DNA of 64,000 nucleotides from Perilla frutescens (GCA_026008535.1 BRKX01000011.1:14578001-14642000), one strand, 5' to 3'; positions 46,110-57,356 are shown, counted from the stretch's first letter. Numbers and translations: made by a program. The notes: generated by a model from the letters alone, not told the origin.

Positions 46110-46900
46110 ACTTGAGTTTTTGACTTAGTAAAAACTGCTTGTATTAATAGGTAATTTCTCTCCACGTTGCTCTTCTATCGTGTGTCTACATGTTTTAGAC
46201 TTGGTGGATGGTTTCTGAAGACAAAATTGAGTTACGGGAAGTTTCATTAAAATTCTAAATGCAATATTTGTATCAGGAAAACAATCTAAACCTTTCAAAA
46301 ATTTCAAACAATTGGATGATAATGATTGGGAGTAAATCCTTTTACATTATCTTTCAACAATTGTAATCTTTTGGCAGAATATGCAAAAATGGTATATATG
46401 TGTTATATAACTCCAAGAAAATCTCTATCATTACCACATGTGTTGATCATATCACATAATGTTAAATTAAGACTATATGACAACCACAAGGAATATAAAA
46501 ATCTCTAGGATTTATATTCAAAAGTGTCTTGCACTCCTTGATGTTTTCCGTTCATATTTGATCCATTATCATTACCTAGTCCTCGCACATCAAATATATC
46601 AAGATCAAGATTTTGCAACTCATTTTGTAAAAAATTGAAAAGCCCTAAACCACTTGTATCATTCACAGTCAAAAATTCTAAAAAATATTTATCAACGGTA
46701 GTATGGATCATGACATTCACATATCTTAATATCAGGGAAATTTTCTCTTGACGAGTAACATGAGGGGTACAATCACATAAAAATATTTTGCTTGTTTTAT
46801 TTTTTTAATAATTTCAGTTTTGATAGCATAATTAAACAAAAGTATCAACTCATTTTGGATGTTATAACCAAGATAATGAAAGTGTATATCTTCATTTGGA
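46110..46900 (-). pseudogene. hAT-type transposase, C-terminal part
   Basis: Read from 46900 down: IHFHYLGYNIQNELI, then CTPHVTRQEKISLILRYVNV, then LEFLTVNDTSGLGLFNFLQNE and VRGLGNDNGSNMNGKHQGVQD. These are hallmarks of the DUF4371/ZMYM1-like branch of hAT transposases in plants. Near 46260-46210 the dimerisation-region motif TNIAFRILMKLPVT appears, then shifts frame. The acidic Asp of VRGxGNDNGSN is kept. The upstream half lies at 49500-49755 and 51090-51643. Stops and shifts show it is long dead. Confidence 0.82.
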
Positions 46901-47511
46901 ACCAGTATGTCTACCGGATGATGCTTGGTACTGTTTTATTTCATAATAATTGAAATATAAGAGAAAAACTCAATCATGGTTATATATATATATTATATTT
47001 ATAATGTATACATGTGTAAGTGTGTGAAAGAAATTTATAAAAATGCTTAAATAGATTAAAAAATAAAGTCTATTTTCATAGATACAAACCTTAATAATTA
47101 TCATAATCATTTAAAGAAACAAATAACTTACTATCATTTTGGAGAAAGTAATAAGCATGATATAGTGGTGCAAAATAAGTTAATTTAACACATGTGGTTT
47201 GCAATGTATAAGAAAATTTTGCACCAAAAAAATAATCTAATTATCCAATTTATAAAAATACCACGAAATCCAATAGACATAACTGTGCAACACACGCACT
47301 TTTTTTGTACGATTGTGATTTGAATTGACCTGTATATTTTTATATGTTGATTAATTGGATTTGAATATTTATAATATTTAAATAGAAAACAGAAACACTA
47401 AATTTTGCTTCATTATGTGAAAATTAAAATTTACATAAAAAAATGCTATGATTGCACATAATATATATTTGGTCACAAACTTTTTCACTTGATCGATCAC
47501 AATATGACTTT
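46900..47511. repeat. Dispersed repeat R, copy 2, left part
   Basis: Homologous to 33335-33428 plus 44699-45262. Here the microsatellite in the middle is uninterrupted (about 46980-46996), which shows the pre-insertion state of copy 1. Confidence 0.8.
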
Positions 47512-48377
47512 GGGTAAATTATACTTTGATATCCGACCTTTCAACCTTTTAACAAGAATATCGTGACCTTTGAATATTTACACTTTGAAACCTGAGCTTG
47601 TAAACTTTTATCAAATTTATCCCATGGTCAACTATTTGGTCCCATATAGCTTATGTGGACTGCCAGAAATCTGATGTGGATTTTTTAAATTCCATGTCAG
47701 ACCCAAATTAATAAAAATATACTAAAATTTATATTTTTGAAGCATGAATCACTATATTTTAAACTTATATTTTTAAGTTATGATCACAATATTTTTGAAG
47801 TCCGGATTATGATTGAAGTAGTACTCAGATTTTTTATTTTAGTTGAACAAAAATCAATTTGGTGTATTATAATATCGAATATTTCAACATATTTATTTAT
47901 GATTTTAGTTTATGGCAATCAAATTCATGGAATAGTTTTATCTTCCCATCAATTTAGTTTGTTATTATTATATTTTTAAATGGAAATGATTATTAATGTT
48001 ATAAGAGGAAGATGGTGTTGAATCACAAATTAAAAAAAATAATGGGAAATATATTTTGTTTAATTTTTAATTAATCATGATTATTTTTTATTTAGTTTTC
48101 TTATATATTGTATATATAAATTTTGCCTTGACAATCGGGGAAAAATGTTTAAAAATACACATGAAAATTTAAGTTTTTAATTTTTTTATCTGATGTGACA
48201 TTATAAAAATCCATATCAGATTTACACAGACCACATAAGCTACATGGTATCAGATGGTTGACCATGTGATAGATTTGATAAAAGCTTACAAGGTCAGGCA
48301 TCAAAGCATAACTTTTCAAAGGTTGGGACATTTTTATTAAAATATTGAAAGGTCAAGTATCAAAGTATAATTTACCC
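47512..48377. mobile_element. Mutator-like long-TIR MITE with 9-bp duplications
   Basis: 866 bp. The arms are about 230 bp: left GGGTAAATTATACTTTGATA (47512) and the complement of the same sequence ending 48377. Shared inner blocks include CATGGTCAAC and TAGCTTATGTGG. Flanks are TATGACTTT (47503-47511) and TATAACTTA (48378-48386), a 9-bp duplication with two mismatches. The frame at 47737-47979 has no known motif. The 9-bp target size and long arms point to Mutator. Confidence 0.82.
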
Positions 48378-48386
48378 TATAACTTA

Positions 48387-48785
48387 CAATGATTTACAAA
48401 ACATGGTCATAAAAAAATTCAAATAGAATTAAAATTTTGACGTCTAAAGAAAATCTTTACAACTTACATATATTACTATTTACTACAACTGAATAATATA
48501 TGATTCTGGAAAATGTATAATTAATTTGGAATAGATCTGACTATATATAAATATAAATTTATTGGAAATCAAACTTCTATAGCTTATTGTGATGAATTTC
48601 ATAAATTAAATTGTTAAACTGCATGTATCTATCACGAATGAAAGTAAATTAATAAAATAAAAAGTTTAAACAATAAAAAATTAAAAAAATAATTGAATAA
48701 AAATAAAATGTTAAAAACACTTATAAAGTAATTGAAATTTAATGTAAATATAATAACGTGTCAATTTAACAATACCTAATTAGGA

Positions 48786-48821
<36 letters not shown>

Positions 48822-49490
48822 TATATATTTTCTCAACTCAATCCATAAATAATGAAAATCTCTCGTTCTATATTCATTCTTTTCTACAATCTCCCTCATA
48901 CATGTACTTCTTTCCTCAATTTCTCGGTCTTCAATATTTTTGTGAGCTTCGAATGTTGTTTTTAATTTTTTTTTCTCTTCTCTATAAAAATGTAGAGAAA
49001 ATATGTGAAATTAAAAAACAAAATATTGAAATCTTGGAGATAAAAATTACTAAAAAAATATTCAAATCTTGGAGAAAAGATGAAGTGAAAAAGTAAAAAG
49101 AAAAGGAGCTGAAATTATGGTGAGGACAAGATATGGAAAAAAGGAAGAAAAGATTTTTAAAAAATGGGGAGAATAGATGTAATTGTGTGAGAAAAACATA
49201 AAAGAAATGAAAAAAGGGTTTAAAAAAAATCATAGAAAATATGTGAAATAAAAAAAAAAGTGAAAAAAGAGAAAAAATTCAAATCCTCGAGAAAATGTTG
49301 AAAAAATATAAATTGAGAAAGAGTTGGAAATTGTGTTGAGGAGGACTTGAACTTGTGCTAACAAATATACGGTTAAATGCAATAAACCCTCCTCCACAAA
49401 CTTGTACGTTACTTTTTTATGACAGATAATTTAGTTTGGTAAGTGAAGTTTTGCCAATATTAATGCCAATTTTTCCCCTGTGATTTTGTT
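48387..49490. repeat. Dispersed repeat R, copy 2, right part, AT-rich
   Basis: Contains a CATA microsatellite followed by (TA)n (48787-48828) and an A-rich region with GAGAAAA-type repeats (48990-49320). No gene is supported. Somewhere near 49490 it returns to the hAT transposase. Confidence 0.5.
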
Positions 49491-49491
49491 T

Positions 49492-49759
49492 TAATATATG
49501 TATAGATACGCCTAACATGTTCTTGGACAACAACATCAAACTCTGCTAACATTTTCAGTCAAGCCCAAAAATTACCATCACTATTTTGATACAATCTCTC
49601 ATTAGTACCAAGAAAAGATAAATTATGTTAGAAAGAAATTTCATAATTGAAATAATTTTTAGCAAGACTCATTTCCAATGATCCTTTTCTTTCTCTATTT
49701 GTCTTTGAGCCACTATATCAATAGTTTGATTCTTCTGAAATCTTAGACACACATCATAC
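49492..49759 (-). pseudogene. hAT-type transposase, middle part
   Basis: Minus-strand reading: RFQKNQTIDIVAQRQIEKEK, DHW, then SFLGTNERLYQNSDGNF and LAEFDVVVQEHVRRI. This is the DUF4371 region directly downstream of the zinc finger in this hAT branch (family pattern: STIDKQLQ...LPFRGSNE...NFLGLIEM.AEFDPVMQEH). It is interrupted on the 5' side by the solo LTR at 49760 and on the 3' side by repeat R. Confidence 0.82.
49755..49759. repeat. Left target-site duplication CATAC
   Basis: CATAC precedes TGTTACG at 49760 and is repeated at 51085-51089. Confidence 0.95.
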
Positions 49760-51084
49760 TGTTACGTCCAAATTATATTTTTCGGTCTAGACTCAACACG
49801 GTAAACTTCTTCAAACCAAACCCGTAACTGGACGGGGTCAATCGTAGATGTGATGAGCTAACCCGAGTCGATCTCTCAAGGAAGACTTTGTGTGGGTAAT
49901 TTTCTCTAAGCTATGCATACAACGTGTTTGAACAATCGAAATAAAACCTAAACACTATAATCATGGATTTATGATTGGTTTTAACTAAGGAATTTAAAAC
50001 ATGCAAATAACTAGTAAATTCAAATAACAACGAGATCAAGATCGAGGAAAAGATTATGATATGAGCATTAGGGTGTAGATTCTCTCATTGGTTTCTCATT
50101 TAGTTTCTTAAACCCAAGTTTGATTCCCTCTTGTCTTTTCCTTCTCCTCTTCTCTTGAATAGAAGTGGTGACGGTGAAAATGGTGAATGAAATGGGGAAG
50201 ATAGTGGTGGTATGTAGAGAGAAAAATGGAGAGAAAAGATGGATAGCATGGAATGAGTGTGTGTGTGTGTGTGTGTATGAATGGGTGTGTGTGGGTTGAT
50301 ATCCCCACAATCAAGTGGAGATCCCAAGAGAGAGAGAGAGAGAGAATCGAGAGTGAGATATGAGAGGTAAAGTGGGTGGTATGGGAGGTGAAGTGAGAGA
50401 AAAGATGATGAGATGGGTGATGATGAGAGAGCATTAAATGAGAGGGATTTGTCGGAGATTTGGTGAAAGGTTTGGGGGAACAAAAATCCAAAGCTAGACT
50501 AATAGGGGAATTAAACCCTATATTCCTATCCCTAAGATTAGGATAGCCAAAAAGTCCCCTTCCATAAGATTAAATCAAATAAGCCATGTGAAGAAAGTTG
50601 AGAAGAAGAACCCTTGTGCAAATATTGGTGAAAAGTCATGCGTTGAGTGCACGTTGAGGATTGATCGGGGAGAAAATGGGCACCCCGCGTGCCGGCGGGG
50701 TGCCACGCGCTCGTGAGACACAGGTGCGCGCGCGCCCGCAAGAGGCCACGCGCTCGCGCGGTGCCTTCACCGAGAGCACCTTCGCACGGTCGCGGGGCTT
50801 GTGCGGCCGTGCGGTGATGCTGCACGGCCGCGTGGTCCCGAATTCATTCTTCCGCCTCATCTCTTCCGCTGAGAGCTTGTCCTATCCTTGCCACCTTAGT
50901 GCCTAAAAATCGAGTTTTTACAAACAAAAGCTCAAGTTTTTCAAAACTTGGCATATTCCACCATGAGAGCAACAAGTGAAAATAATCACACGAAATCCAC
51001 AAATAGACTACTAAAAGTATTAGAAAATAACTTACAAAATATGCAAAATTCCTACAATAAAACAATACAAACAAATACTAAACA
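49760..51084 (-). mobile_element. Solo LTR, family S1, reverse copy in the hAT gene
   Basis: 1325 bp, TGTTACGTCC...TACTAAACA on the plus strand, with duplication CATAC. It is the reverse complement homologue of the solo LTR at 1790-3471. It has the CT/GA-rich and TG-rich microsatellites (50258-50345) and a GC island (50690-50840) at matching positions. The open frames in it (50068-50906) are composition artefacts. Confidence 0.93.
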
Positions 51085-51643
51085 CATACCAAGTGGTCAT
51101 ATTTCTAACATGTTCCATGCATGTCGTAGGCTCTCTTTGTCATATCTCAATTTGTGCCCAATTCTTACATTTTCATTAGCTAATGAATCTCTGCAGATTA
51201 ATTTTTTGAATATTCTACAACAAAAACAAAAGACTCTATCAAATTCTTTCCAATAAACAAGCCAATCTCTATCAAGCTTTTCTCCATTTGATAAAATTAT
51301 AGTATACAAGTTAGCCTTAAATCACCTATAGAATTTATCTGTAGAAATGTTTTTTCACAATAGAAAAATCTCTTCTAGGACCCTTTTCCACTAACAAATC
51401 AATCATTTAAGAATCTAGGTCATATCAGACTTTCTTAGATCATATATATCAAGTAAACAAATATCATTTTCATTATTCTCCATACATTATTATGGTCAAG
51501 TGAATTAATTGACAAAACATCATTTTCAACATCAATATCTTGATTTACGATTCTTTCATAATCAGACTCAATTAACACTTCAACTTTTTTCTTTTCTTAT
51601 GATTTCCATATCCAGATGTATACTTTCTAGCTTTAACAGACAT
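51085..51643 (-). pseudogene. hAT-type transposase, N-terminus with TTF-type zinc finger
   Basis: The likely start is ATG at 51643 (MSVKARKYTSGYGNHKKRKK), typical of this family's basic N-terminus, with a frameshift soon after. The frame 51309-51097 has EKLDRDWLVYWKEFDRVFCF, then CCRIFKKLICRDSLAN and HKLRYDKESLRHAWNMLEI. This is the TTF-type zinc finger that binds DNA in ZMYM1-like hAT transposases; CFCC and a downstream His are visible. It starts the gene whose later parts lie at 49492 and 46110. Terminal inverted repeats were not found. Confidence 0.8.
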
Positions 51644-51790
51644 AATTTAAACAGATCAAGATTTGAATGCAAATATAATCAAACACCAATAAAAGTATAT
51701 AATACGAGTTTGCGTCCGAATCTGATGAGTCTTGACCCATACATCAAGCAACTGATGGTCTTACACAAGTTTTCGTGAAGTTGAATATAT

Positions 51791-52850
51791 GCTGTAACAA
51801 CCCGGTTTTTCATAATGTAATTAAGAAAATTCCTAATTAAGATTAGGAATCATTAAGAGGTAATTTGATCAATAATTAAAGAAAATGGATGTAAGTCACG
51901 ACTTTAGAGGTCTTTTTCTAAAGGTAGTCTTTTTGAATTTTGTTTCTGATATCGTGGAATCAGAAACTGACTGACTGCCGGATCCAGCAGCCGACAGACT
52001 GCCGGAGTCTGGCTGCCTTCGCCGGTGCAGCTGCCGCCACCGGACAGCCCACATCCTCCGTAGCTGCTGCCTTCCGACATCTCGTTTCAGCTACTATGGT
52101 TACCAATTAGTTTCGGAATTTTGCCATTTCGAGATATTTTGAAGTCTTAAATCGAAAAAATTTCAATGGAAAGTTGTCCGAAATATTATTTTACGTTTGA
52201 ATAGCATGTTGTGGGATTTTCTTTTTGAAAATCTCGTCATTTCAAATTTTGGCTAAACCATGAAAGATGTTCGAGTTTTATTTTGGAATCAAAGATCGTA
52301 GAAAAATCCCGAATTTATATATTTATTTGTTGTTATGATGTGAGATATATTCGATTTATTTCATGATTTTTGGATAAAAAGAAAGTGTCGTTGGTGTTTG
52401 GCAAAAATGTCGAAAAAGGGTAAAAACGATGAGGCATTGTCTTTCACTGATCTTTTGAGATAGTTGATCTTAAACTATTGTTTTAAGTATATTTCATGTT
52501 CAAGCCTAGTTGATTACAAGTATCTAAAATCGTGCAATCCGCAATGGGGAAGTAGTCAATGAATTCCATTTTTGTGATTTTAGGTCATACGTAGGATCTT
52601 CGAATAGATTGCTAAGTTGATGATCGAGTTCTGTAGGACAAGTTGAGATTAGAGGGACCAGGAAGGAGTTTCGGATCATTGATTCATCAATACTCATCTA
52701 TGGTTTGAGCTAGTGAGCTCTAAAAGCATGTTAGGACAAATTGAAATATCCAATTAAATATTTTATGCTTTGCCTGAATACTCATCGACGTGTTGTGGAG
52801 TGCTAACTTATGATTCTATCATGTCTATTGTCCTATTTTATCTTTACTAG
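51791..52850 (+). mobile_element. LTR-like fragment starting TGTAACAACCCGG
   Basis: The start TGTAACAACCCGG is typical of Tekay/Del LTRs, and a GC-rich stretch (51970-52075) with repeated CTGCCGG words follows. The right end, a duplication and any PBS could not be found, so the limits on the right are a guess. Confidence 0.5.
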
Positions 52851-52989
52851 TTGACGAGGCCAGATTTATTATTAAGGGAGTTATTGGAGCAATCCAAGGA
52901 ATTGAAGTTGCCGGCTGTCGATATATTGTGGAGTAAGGCAAAGTGGCGAGTCTTGCATATTTACACCACATGATATACACGATAATTGC

Positions 52990-53037
52990 TGATAGAGATC
53001 CGGATTTGAGGACAAATTCCTTTAAAGAGGCGAGGGG
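52990..53037 (+). pseudogene. pol: CRM-like integrase tail and PPT, plus strand
   Basis: Reads DPDLRTNSFKEARGMI, matching DLRINLFQEEGND of the minus-strand gypsy element, and then enters the tract AAAGAGGCGAGGGGAA, followed by the LTR-like start TGATATGAC. Upstream sequence back to about 52850 may be more eroded pol. It marks a third, opposite-strand member of the same clade. Confidence 0.65.
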
Positions 53038-53610
53038 AATGATATGACTTTGGGAGGGGTGTCGAGGTTCAAGTTCGAGGGTCTGAGAGGCAGCTCAAGT
53101 GCACATGACCGCAAGCTCAATAGCCATACCAAAGGGCGCGACCAAGGAGGTGCGACCCACGCACCGATACTAGTTGGTGTTTCACTTTTGCTCAAGGCAC
53201 AACCCATAGGCGTGAGACCCACGCATGTGTTGATGGGCGCAACTGGTGGAGGTGTGAGCTCGACGCTTTCATTGATCGATGCGAGTCAAGGTGCGACTGG
53301 CCCCATCTCGCGTCCCGTGCACGTGTTTGCGGATTTGGCCGGATTTTAGACTATATTTATTTCATTTTGTTATTTAAGTTATATTAGGGTTTGATTTAAG
53401 TTATATTTCATGCTTTCTTGTGCATCATATAAAGAATAATTATATATTTTGTATTTTTTTCGTGCGATATAGAGAGAATATATTGTTAGTGAGCGTAGGG
53501 AAATTTAATTTAATTTTATGTGTCTCGCTCCACTAACATATTGATTTTCATTTTTCTCTGTTATTTTCTATGGTGAAACAATGTAATTTTTTTACGTCAT
53601 TCAACACCTA
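53038..53610 (+). repeat. 3' LTR of a plus-strand CRM-like element, right edge uncertain
   Basis: Starts TGATATGAC next to the PPT. It has a GC-richer block (53100-53345) with CGCGACC and GTGCGACCCACGCACC words, then an AT-rich poly(A)-signal-like part. The right end was not located exactly. The frame at 53044-53349 is a by-product of GC content. Confidence 0.6.
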
Positions 53611-53976
53611 ATATATATAATTTAAATCAAACTGAGAAATGCATTTGAGACCATATTAAAAAAAAGGCAAGAATAAAATAACTTTAACGAAATTTAAAAA
53701 AAATCAGAATAAAAAAATCACTGAAAATTAATTCATTAGAAAAAATTCTCCACCTACAGTCCACATAAATAAAAAACATCAAAATGAATTCAATCACATT
53801 ATATATTATATCTATTAAAAAAAAGACCGAAAGTTTATTCAAAAAGACAACGGTTAAAGTAAAGGAAAATAACAACAAAATAATTATCAAACTTTAAGAA
53901 ATGAGAAATTCATTCCATGTAGCATTTAAGCTATTAATTAATTATAATAAAATCATGTTTTTGAAAACGCTATTAA
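53611..53976. other. AT-rich stretch, no feature seen
   Basis: A/T-rich sequence with a (TA)n-like patch. Neither strand gives a supported frame or repeat end. Confidence 0.5.
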
Positions 53977-54617
53977 TTTGGGGACAGTGAACCCTAATGA
54001 GAATCTCATAATTACTAATTGGGATCAGATGAGCCCTAATTGGAACGTAATAAACCTTAATTGGGAACGATGAACCCCAGTGGAAAATGTCACATCAAAT
54101 TTAGCCTCCCACTTCGCTCATTTTAGCCTCATTCATTTCTCATTTTAGCATGTTCTGATAAACAAAATATGGAACGGTGATTTCATTGGAATGAAATGCA
54201 ATACACCCCATTTGGGGACAGTGAACTCTAATGGGAATCTGATAATTACTAATTGGGATCAGATGAGTCATAATTGAAACGTAATAAACCCTAATTAGGA
54301 ACGGTGAACCATAGTGAAAAATGTCACATCAAATTTAGCCTCTTACTTCGCTCATTTTAACCTCATTCATTTCTCATTTTAGCATGTTCTAATAAACAAA
54401 TATTGAACGGTGATTTCATTGGAATGAAACGCAATACACCCTATTTGAGGACAGTGAACCCTAATGAGAATCTGATAATTACTAATTGGAACGTAATAAA
54501 TCCTAATTGGGAATGGTGAACCCTAGTGGAAAATGTCACACCAAATTTAGCCTCCTACTTCGCTCATTTTAGCCTCATTCATTTCTCATTTTAGCATGTT
54601 CTGATAAACAAAATATG
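53977..54617. repeat. Tandem repeat, about 234-bp unit, nearly 3 copies
   Basis: Units start TTTGGGGACAGTGAACCC at 53977, 54211 and 54444 (TTTGAGGACAG), giving periods of 234 and 233 bp. The third copy lacks about 33 bp (the GGGATCAGATGAG block) and ends near 54617. Each unit holds short inner repeats such as AACCCTAAT and AAACCCTAATT. Confidence 0.92.
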
Positions 54618-54845
54618 TAATGAGAATCTGACAACGTATATAACCTCATGCTTCCGTTATTTTAGCATTATATTTTAAACGGTATTATGATTAATAAAAC
54701 TTAATAGTAATATAGTTACCGCAAAGGAAATGTCATAAACACTTTTATTAAAAATCATATATATTCTTAAAAATGAATGTGTTGAAAATAATTCACAAAC
54801 ATGATAAAACATGATATTAAACTATGTCCAATCGCTATAATAACA

Positions 54846-55076
54846 TCAAACTGGACAATTCCTAGCATCATGATCTGACAACTTGTAGCAATTGCTGTAT
54901 ATTCTGAGTGGTTTGTTCTCCTTTATCTTCCTTACCTCCTTCTTAGATACCAAACGACTGTCGCTACCTTTTATTTTAACTGGAATAGGTGGATGGACAA
55001 CAACTTCAGAAGGGGCACGTAAACCGTAGAATTGCTCAAACATCTTTATCTTGTTATGTGAAGTAGAACCCTCCAT
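54846..55076 (-). pseudogene. MULE/FAR1-type transposase C-terminal tail
   Basis: 76 codons ending in a zinc-knuckle-like SNCYKLSDHDARNCPV, preceded by APSEVVVHPPIPVKIKGSDS and RLVSKKEVRKIKENKPLR. This pattern (VVVHPP...KGS.SR..S..E.....RLC..C....HDSRNCP) is what I recall from the end of FAR1/FHY3-related and MULE transposases. The normal first Cys of the knuckle is Ser or Tyr here. No SWIM or DDE part is present, so it is a remnant. It lies right after the 234-bp array and may belong to the same Mutator-like unit. Confidence 0.6.
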
Positions 55077-55423
55077 ATTACCATGTGACTAATCTTACTA
55101 CGGTCACTTGAAACAGAAGAAGCTGACACATTAAAATCAAACAATTATAAACTGAACAAGGTAAAATATAATAATACAATCACATCAAGAGATGTTCAGT
55201 CACATAAATTGATTTTTAGCATTAGCTATGTACCATTCTAGCATCATGCAACATACATTTTAGCACCAAAGTATTCTAATGTTTACATGGTGTCTGTAAT
55301 ATTGTGTAGCCGAGTCACAAAAACACACACACACAAAAGAAAAAAATAAAAAAAAGCAAAGCATGGTTTGTATGACATGTTTCACAGAATGCAGTAGAAA
55401 TAACATTAAACCAGCATGTTACG

Positions 55424-55525
55424 ATGCTAAAACATATGTGACGACGGGCTAAAATGAATACATTAACATGCTAAAACATATGTGACGACAGGCTAAAATG
55501 AATACATTAACATGCTAAAATAAAA
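55424..55525. repeat. Tandem repeat, 44-bp unit, 2.3 copies
   Basis: ATGCTAAAACATATGTGACG starts at 55424 and 55468, and again partly at 55512. The period is exactly 44 bp. Confidence 0.93.
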
Positions 55526-56172
55526 AAAAGATCAAATTAATGCATAGTCTGTATATTCTCGTACTAAACCCTAGGATTCCTAACAATTAAAAAACAACTG
55601 ATACATCACAAAACTGAACGAAACAGATCAAATTAGTCAAACATAAAAACATAAATACAAAACCGTAATGAACTCCAATAGAACGAACTGTCAAATCAAT
55701 GTACATACAACGAATTGCGAAATTAATCAACATTAAAATTTCAAAACTAAATCAAACAATGCAAAATTAAAACCATACCTGGAGTCTCCATCGAATCACA
55801 GATATAGAAACTTCACGACAAATAGATAATTACAGAAATAAAAGGATGTTGAGAAATCAAAAACGCGATCCAAACGCAGATTAGGAACGATGAAAAAGTA
55901 GAAGACGAACTAAATGAGAGAGAGAGAGAGGAGAAGAGAAGGGAATGATAATTAAATACGGGAAAAAAAATCTGAAGATGGAAAGTTTAATTACTGAATT
56001 ACTATATTACCCCTCCGTCCAGAAAGTTGCCTAAAATTACAACAATGCCACCGCCCCATCACTTAAATATGTTTTAATCTGGGCCGTCCAGATTTACTTA
56101 AACAAGGGCTAGGATTGGTTCCTAGTTCCTACCTAGGGGGAGGGTTCTCATTTGATCCTCTCCCTATATATA
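55526..56172. other. AT-rich stretch ending in a probable DNA-transposon terminus
   Basis: No gene. A GA microsatellite is at 55919-55932. The right part ends AGGGTTCTCATTTGATCCTC before a (TA)n run at 56164-56184, the look of a plant DNA-element end. Its partner end was not found. Confidence 0.45.
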
Positions 56173-56184
56173 TATATATATATA

Positions 56185-57078
56185 TCAGAACAAAAAGTTG
56201 AAAGGGTGTTATATATATTTAGAGCTAAAACACAAACAAACACACACACACACAGACAGATATATATATTAGGGGAAAAGCTAAAACATAATTGAAAAGC
56301 AAGATAATCTCCTAAAACATCACATCTAAAAGATTCCTAAAAACTAGGAACAAATCCTGACTGAATAAACACATATTGAGAGGTGTATGTACGATTGAAA
56401 CTGAAGCAATCTCTAAGCCTGCGGTATGGGACAGATTCAGCATCTGTGCTATAGCAGAAATTTATTTATCAATTTCAACTTAACATTACAGTAACTTAAA
56501 ACTTTGATTAGGATTCCCTAAACAAAAATGGATTTGGTGAGGTGAAACACAAAAATGAATGTACATAATATCTAATGCGCATATATATATGAGCATGTGT
56601 TTGCAACAAAAATTAGTTTCAATAGTCTATATGCAGACCAGAGAAGGCTAGGCAGCTTGTTGTAAGTTGGTTCTAACTTAACTAATAGCTTTTGTCATCG
56701 AAGGAAGTTATCATCAACAAAGAAGATGACACACCATTTCCACAGCAGATTGATATATAATTATAATTATAACCTTATTAAATTTGAATTGGGCAGGGGC
56801 CGCGCGAACGCAGGCCCCCTCTAGAACAAATTATGACGTAGGCTCGACCACTTGGACCGACCTTAGGCGAGCGCCCCTCCAAAGTGCAATGGAGGTCACC
56901 AATCTAGGCCATGGACCTTGAGGATCGCCCATTGACCCCGTCCAGGTAAGTATGGAGCTAGTTGGCCATTGGTCTCTATTTATACACAACTGCTATTTAT
57001 AAAATAGCAGTTGATAGATTAGAATTATGATACATTATAATTATGATCATCACTTAATTATGATAGCTGATCAAAAAT
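56185..57078. other. Region downstream of U2, with a GC-rich patch
   Basis: Mostly AT-rich. About 56795-56960 is clearly GC-richer (CAGGGGCCGCGCGAACG onward) and is not assigned. It has no rRNA or tRNA signature I can recognise. Confidence 0.4.
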
Positions 57079-57093
57079 TTGAACTATGATTTG
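57079..57093 (-). terminator. snRNA 3' box
   Basis: On the minus strand CAAATCATAGTTCAA fits the plant snRNA 3'-end box CA(N3-10)AGTNNAA, immediately after the U2 coding region. Confidence 0.8.
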
Positions 57094-57094
57094 G

Positions 57095-57290
57095 GTGGGA
57101 TGTGCCAGGCAATGGCAGTAGTGCAACGCCAAAGCGACACTCGAGAGCCCAAGCAGCAAGCTGCTTATGTTGGCCCTCCCCCTAAAGAAATAAATTTAAT
57201 ATCGTGTGAGCCGATGGCTCACATATCAGATATTAAACTGATAAGAACAGATACTACACTTGATCTTAGCCAAAAGGCCGAGAAAGGTAT
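57095..57290 (-). ncRNA. U2: U2 spliceosomal snRNA
   Basis: About 196 nt, 5' end ATACCTTTCTCGG at 57290, following the plant U2 order. Stem-loop I is CTCGGCCTTTTGGCTAAG. The branch-point pairing element is GTAGTA. Stem-loop IIa is GTGAGCCATCGGCTCAC, a perfect stem. A Sm-type site reads ATTTCTTTAG. Stem-loop III is a perfect AAGCAGC/GCTGCTT hairpin, followed by a loop IV-like TTGCACTAC. In the spliceosome U2 pairs with the intron branch site. The promoter (USE, TATA) and 3' box are all in place, so this may be a live gene. The one oddity is a C inside the U-tract of the Sm site. The 3' end is set by the 3' box and could be off by a few bases. Confidence 0.93.
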
Positions 57291-57314
57291 ACTTTCTTAC
57301 TTCTTTGCTCTCAT

Positions 57315-57323
57315 CTTTTATAA
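57315..57323 (-). promoter_or_regulatory. TATA box of the U2 gene
   Basis: TTATAAAAG on the minus strand, about 25-33 bp before the U2 start. Confidence 0.85.
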
Positions 57324-57356
57324 TCAACCTGTGACTAGATGCTATTTTTGAGTCTT

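Noticed and set aside
50068..50906. Several overlapping frames of 74-127 codons
   Set aside because: All lie inside the reverse S1 solo LTR in microsatellite or GC-rich sequence; they are composition artefacts.
51791..53610. A complete LTR retrotransposon between the two LTR-like blocks
   Set aside because: The starts TGTAACAACC and TGATATGAC are unrelated, and no PBS or duplication was found; they are two different fragments.
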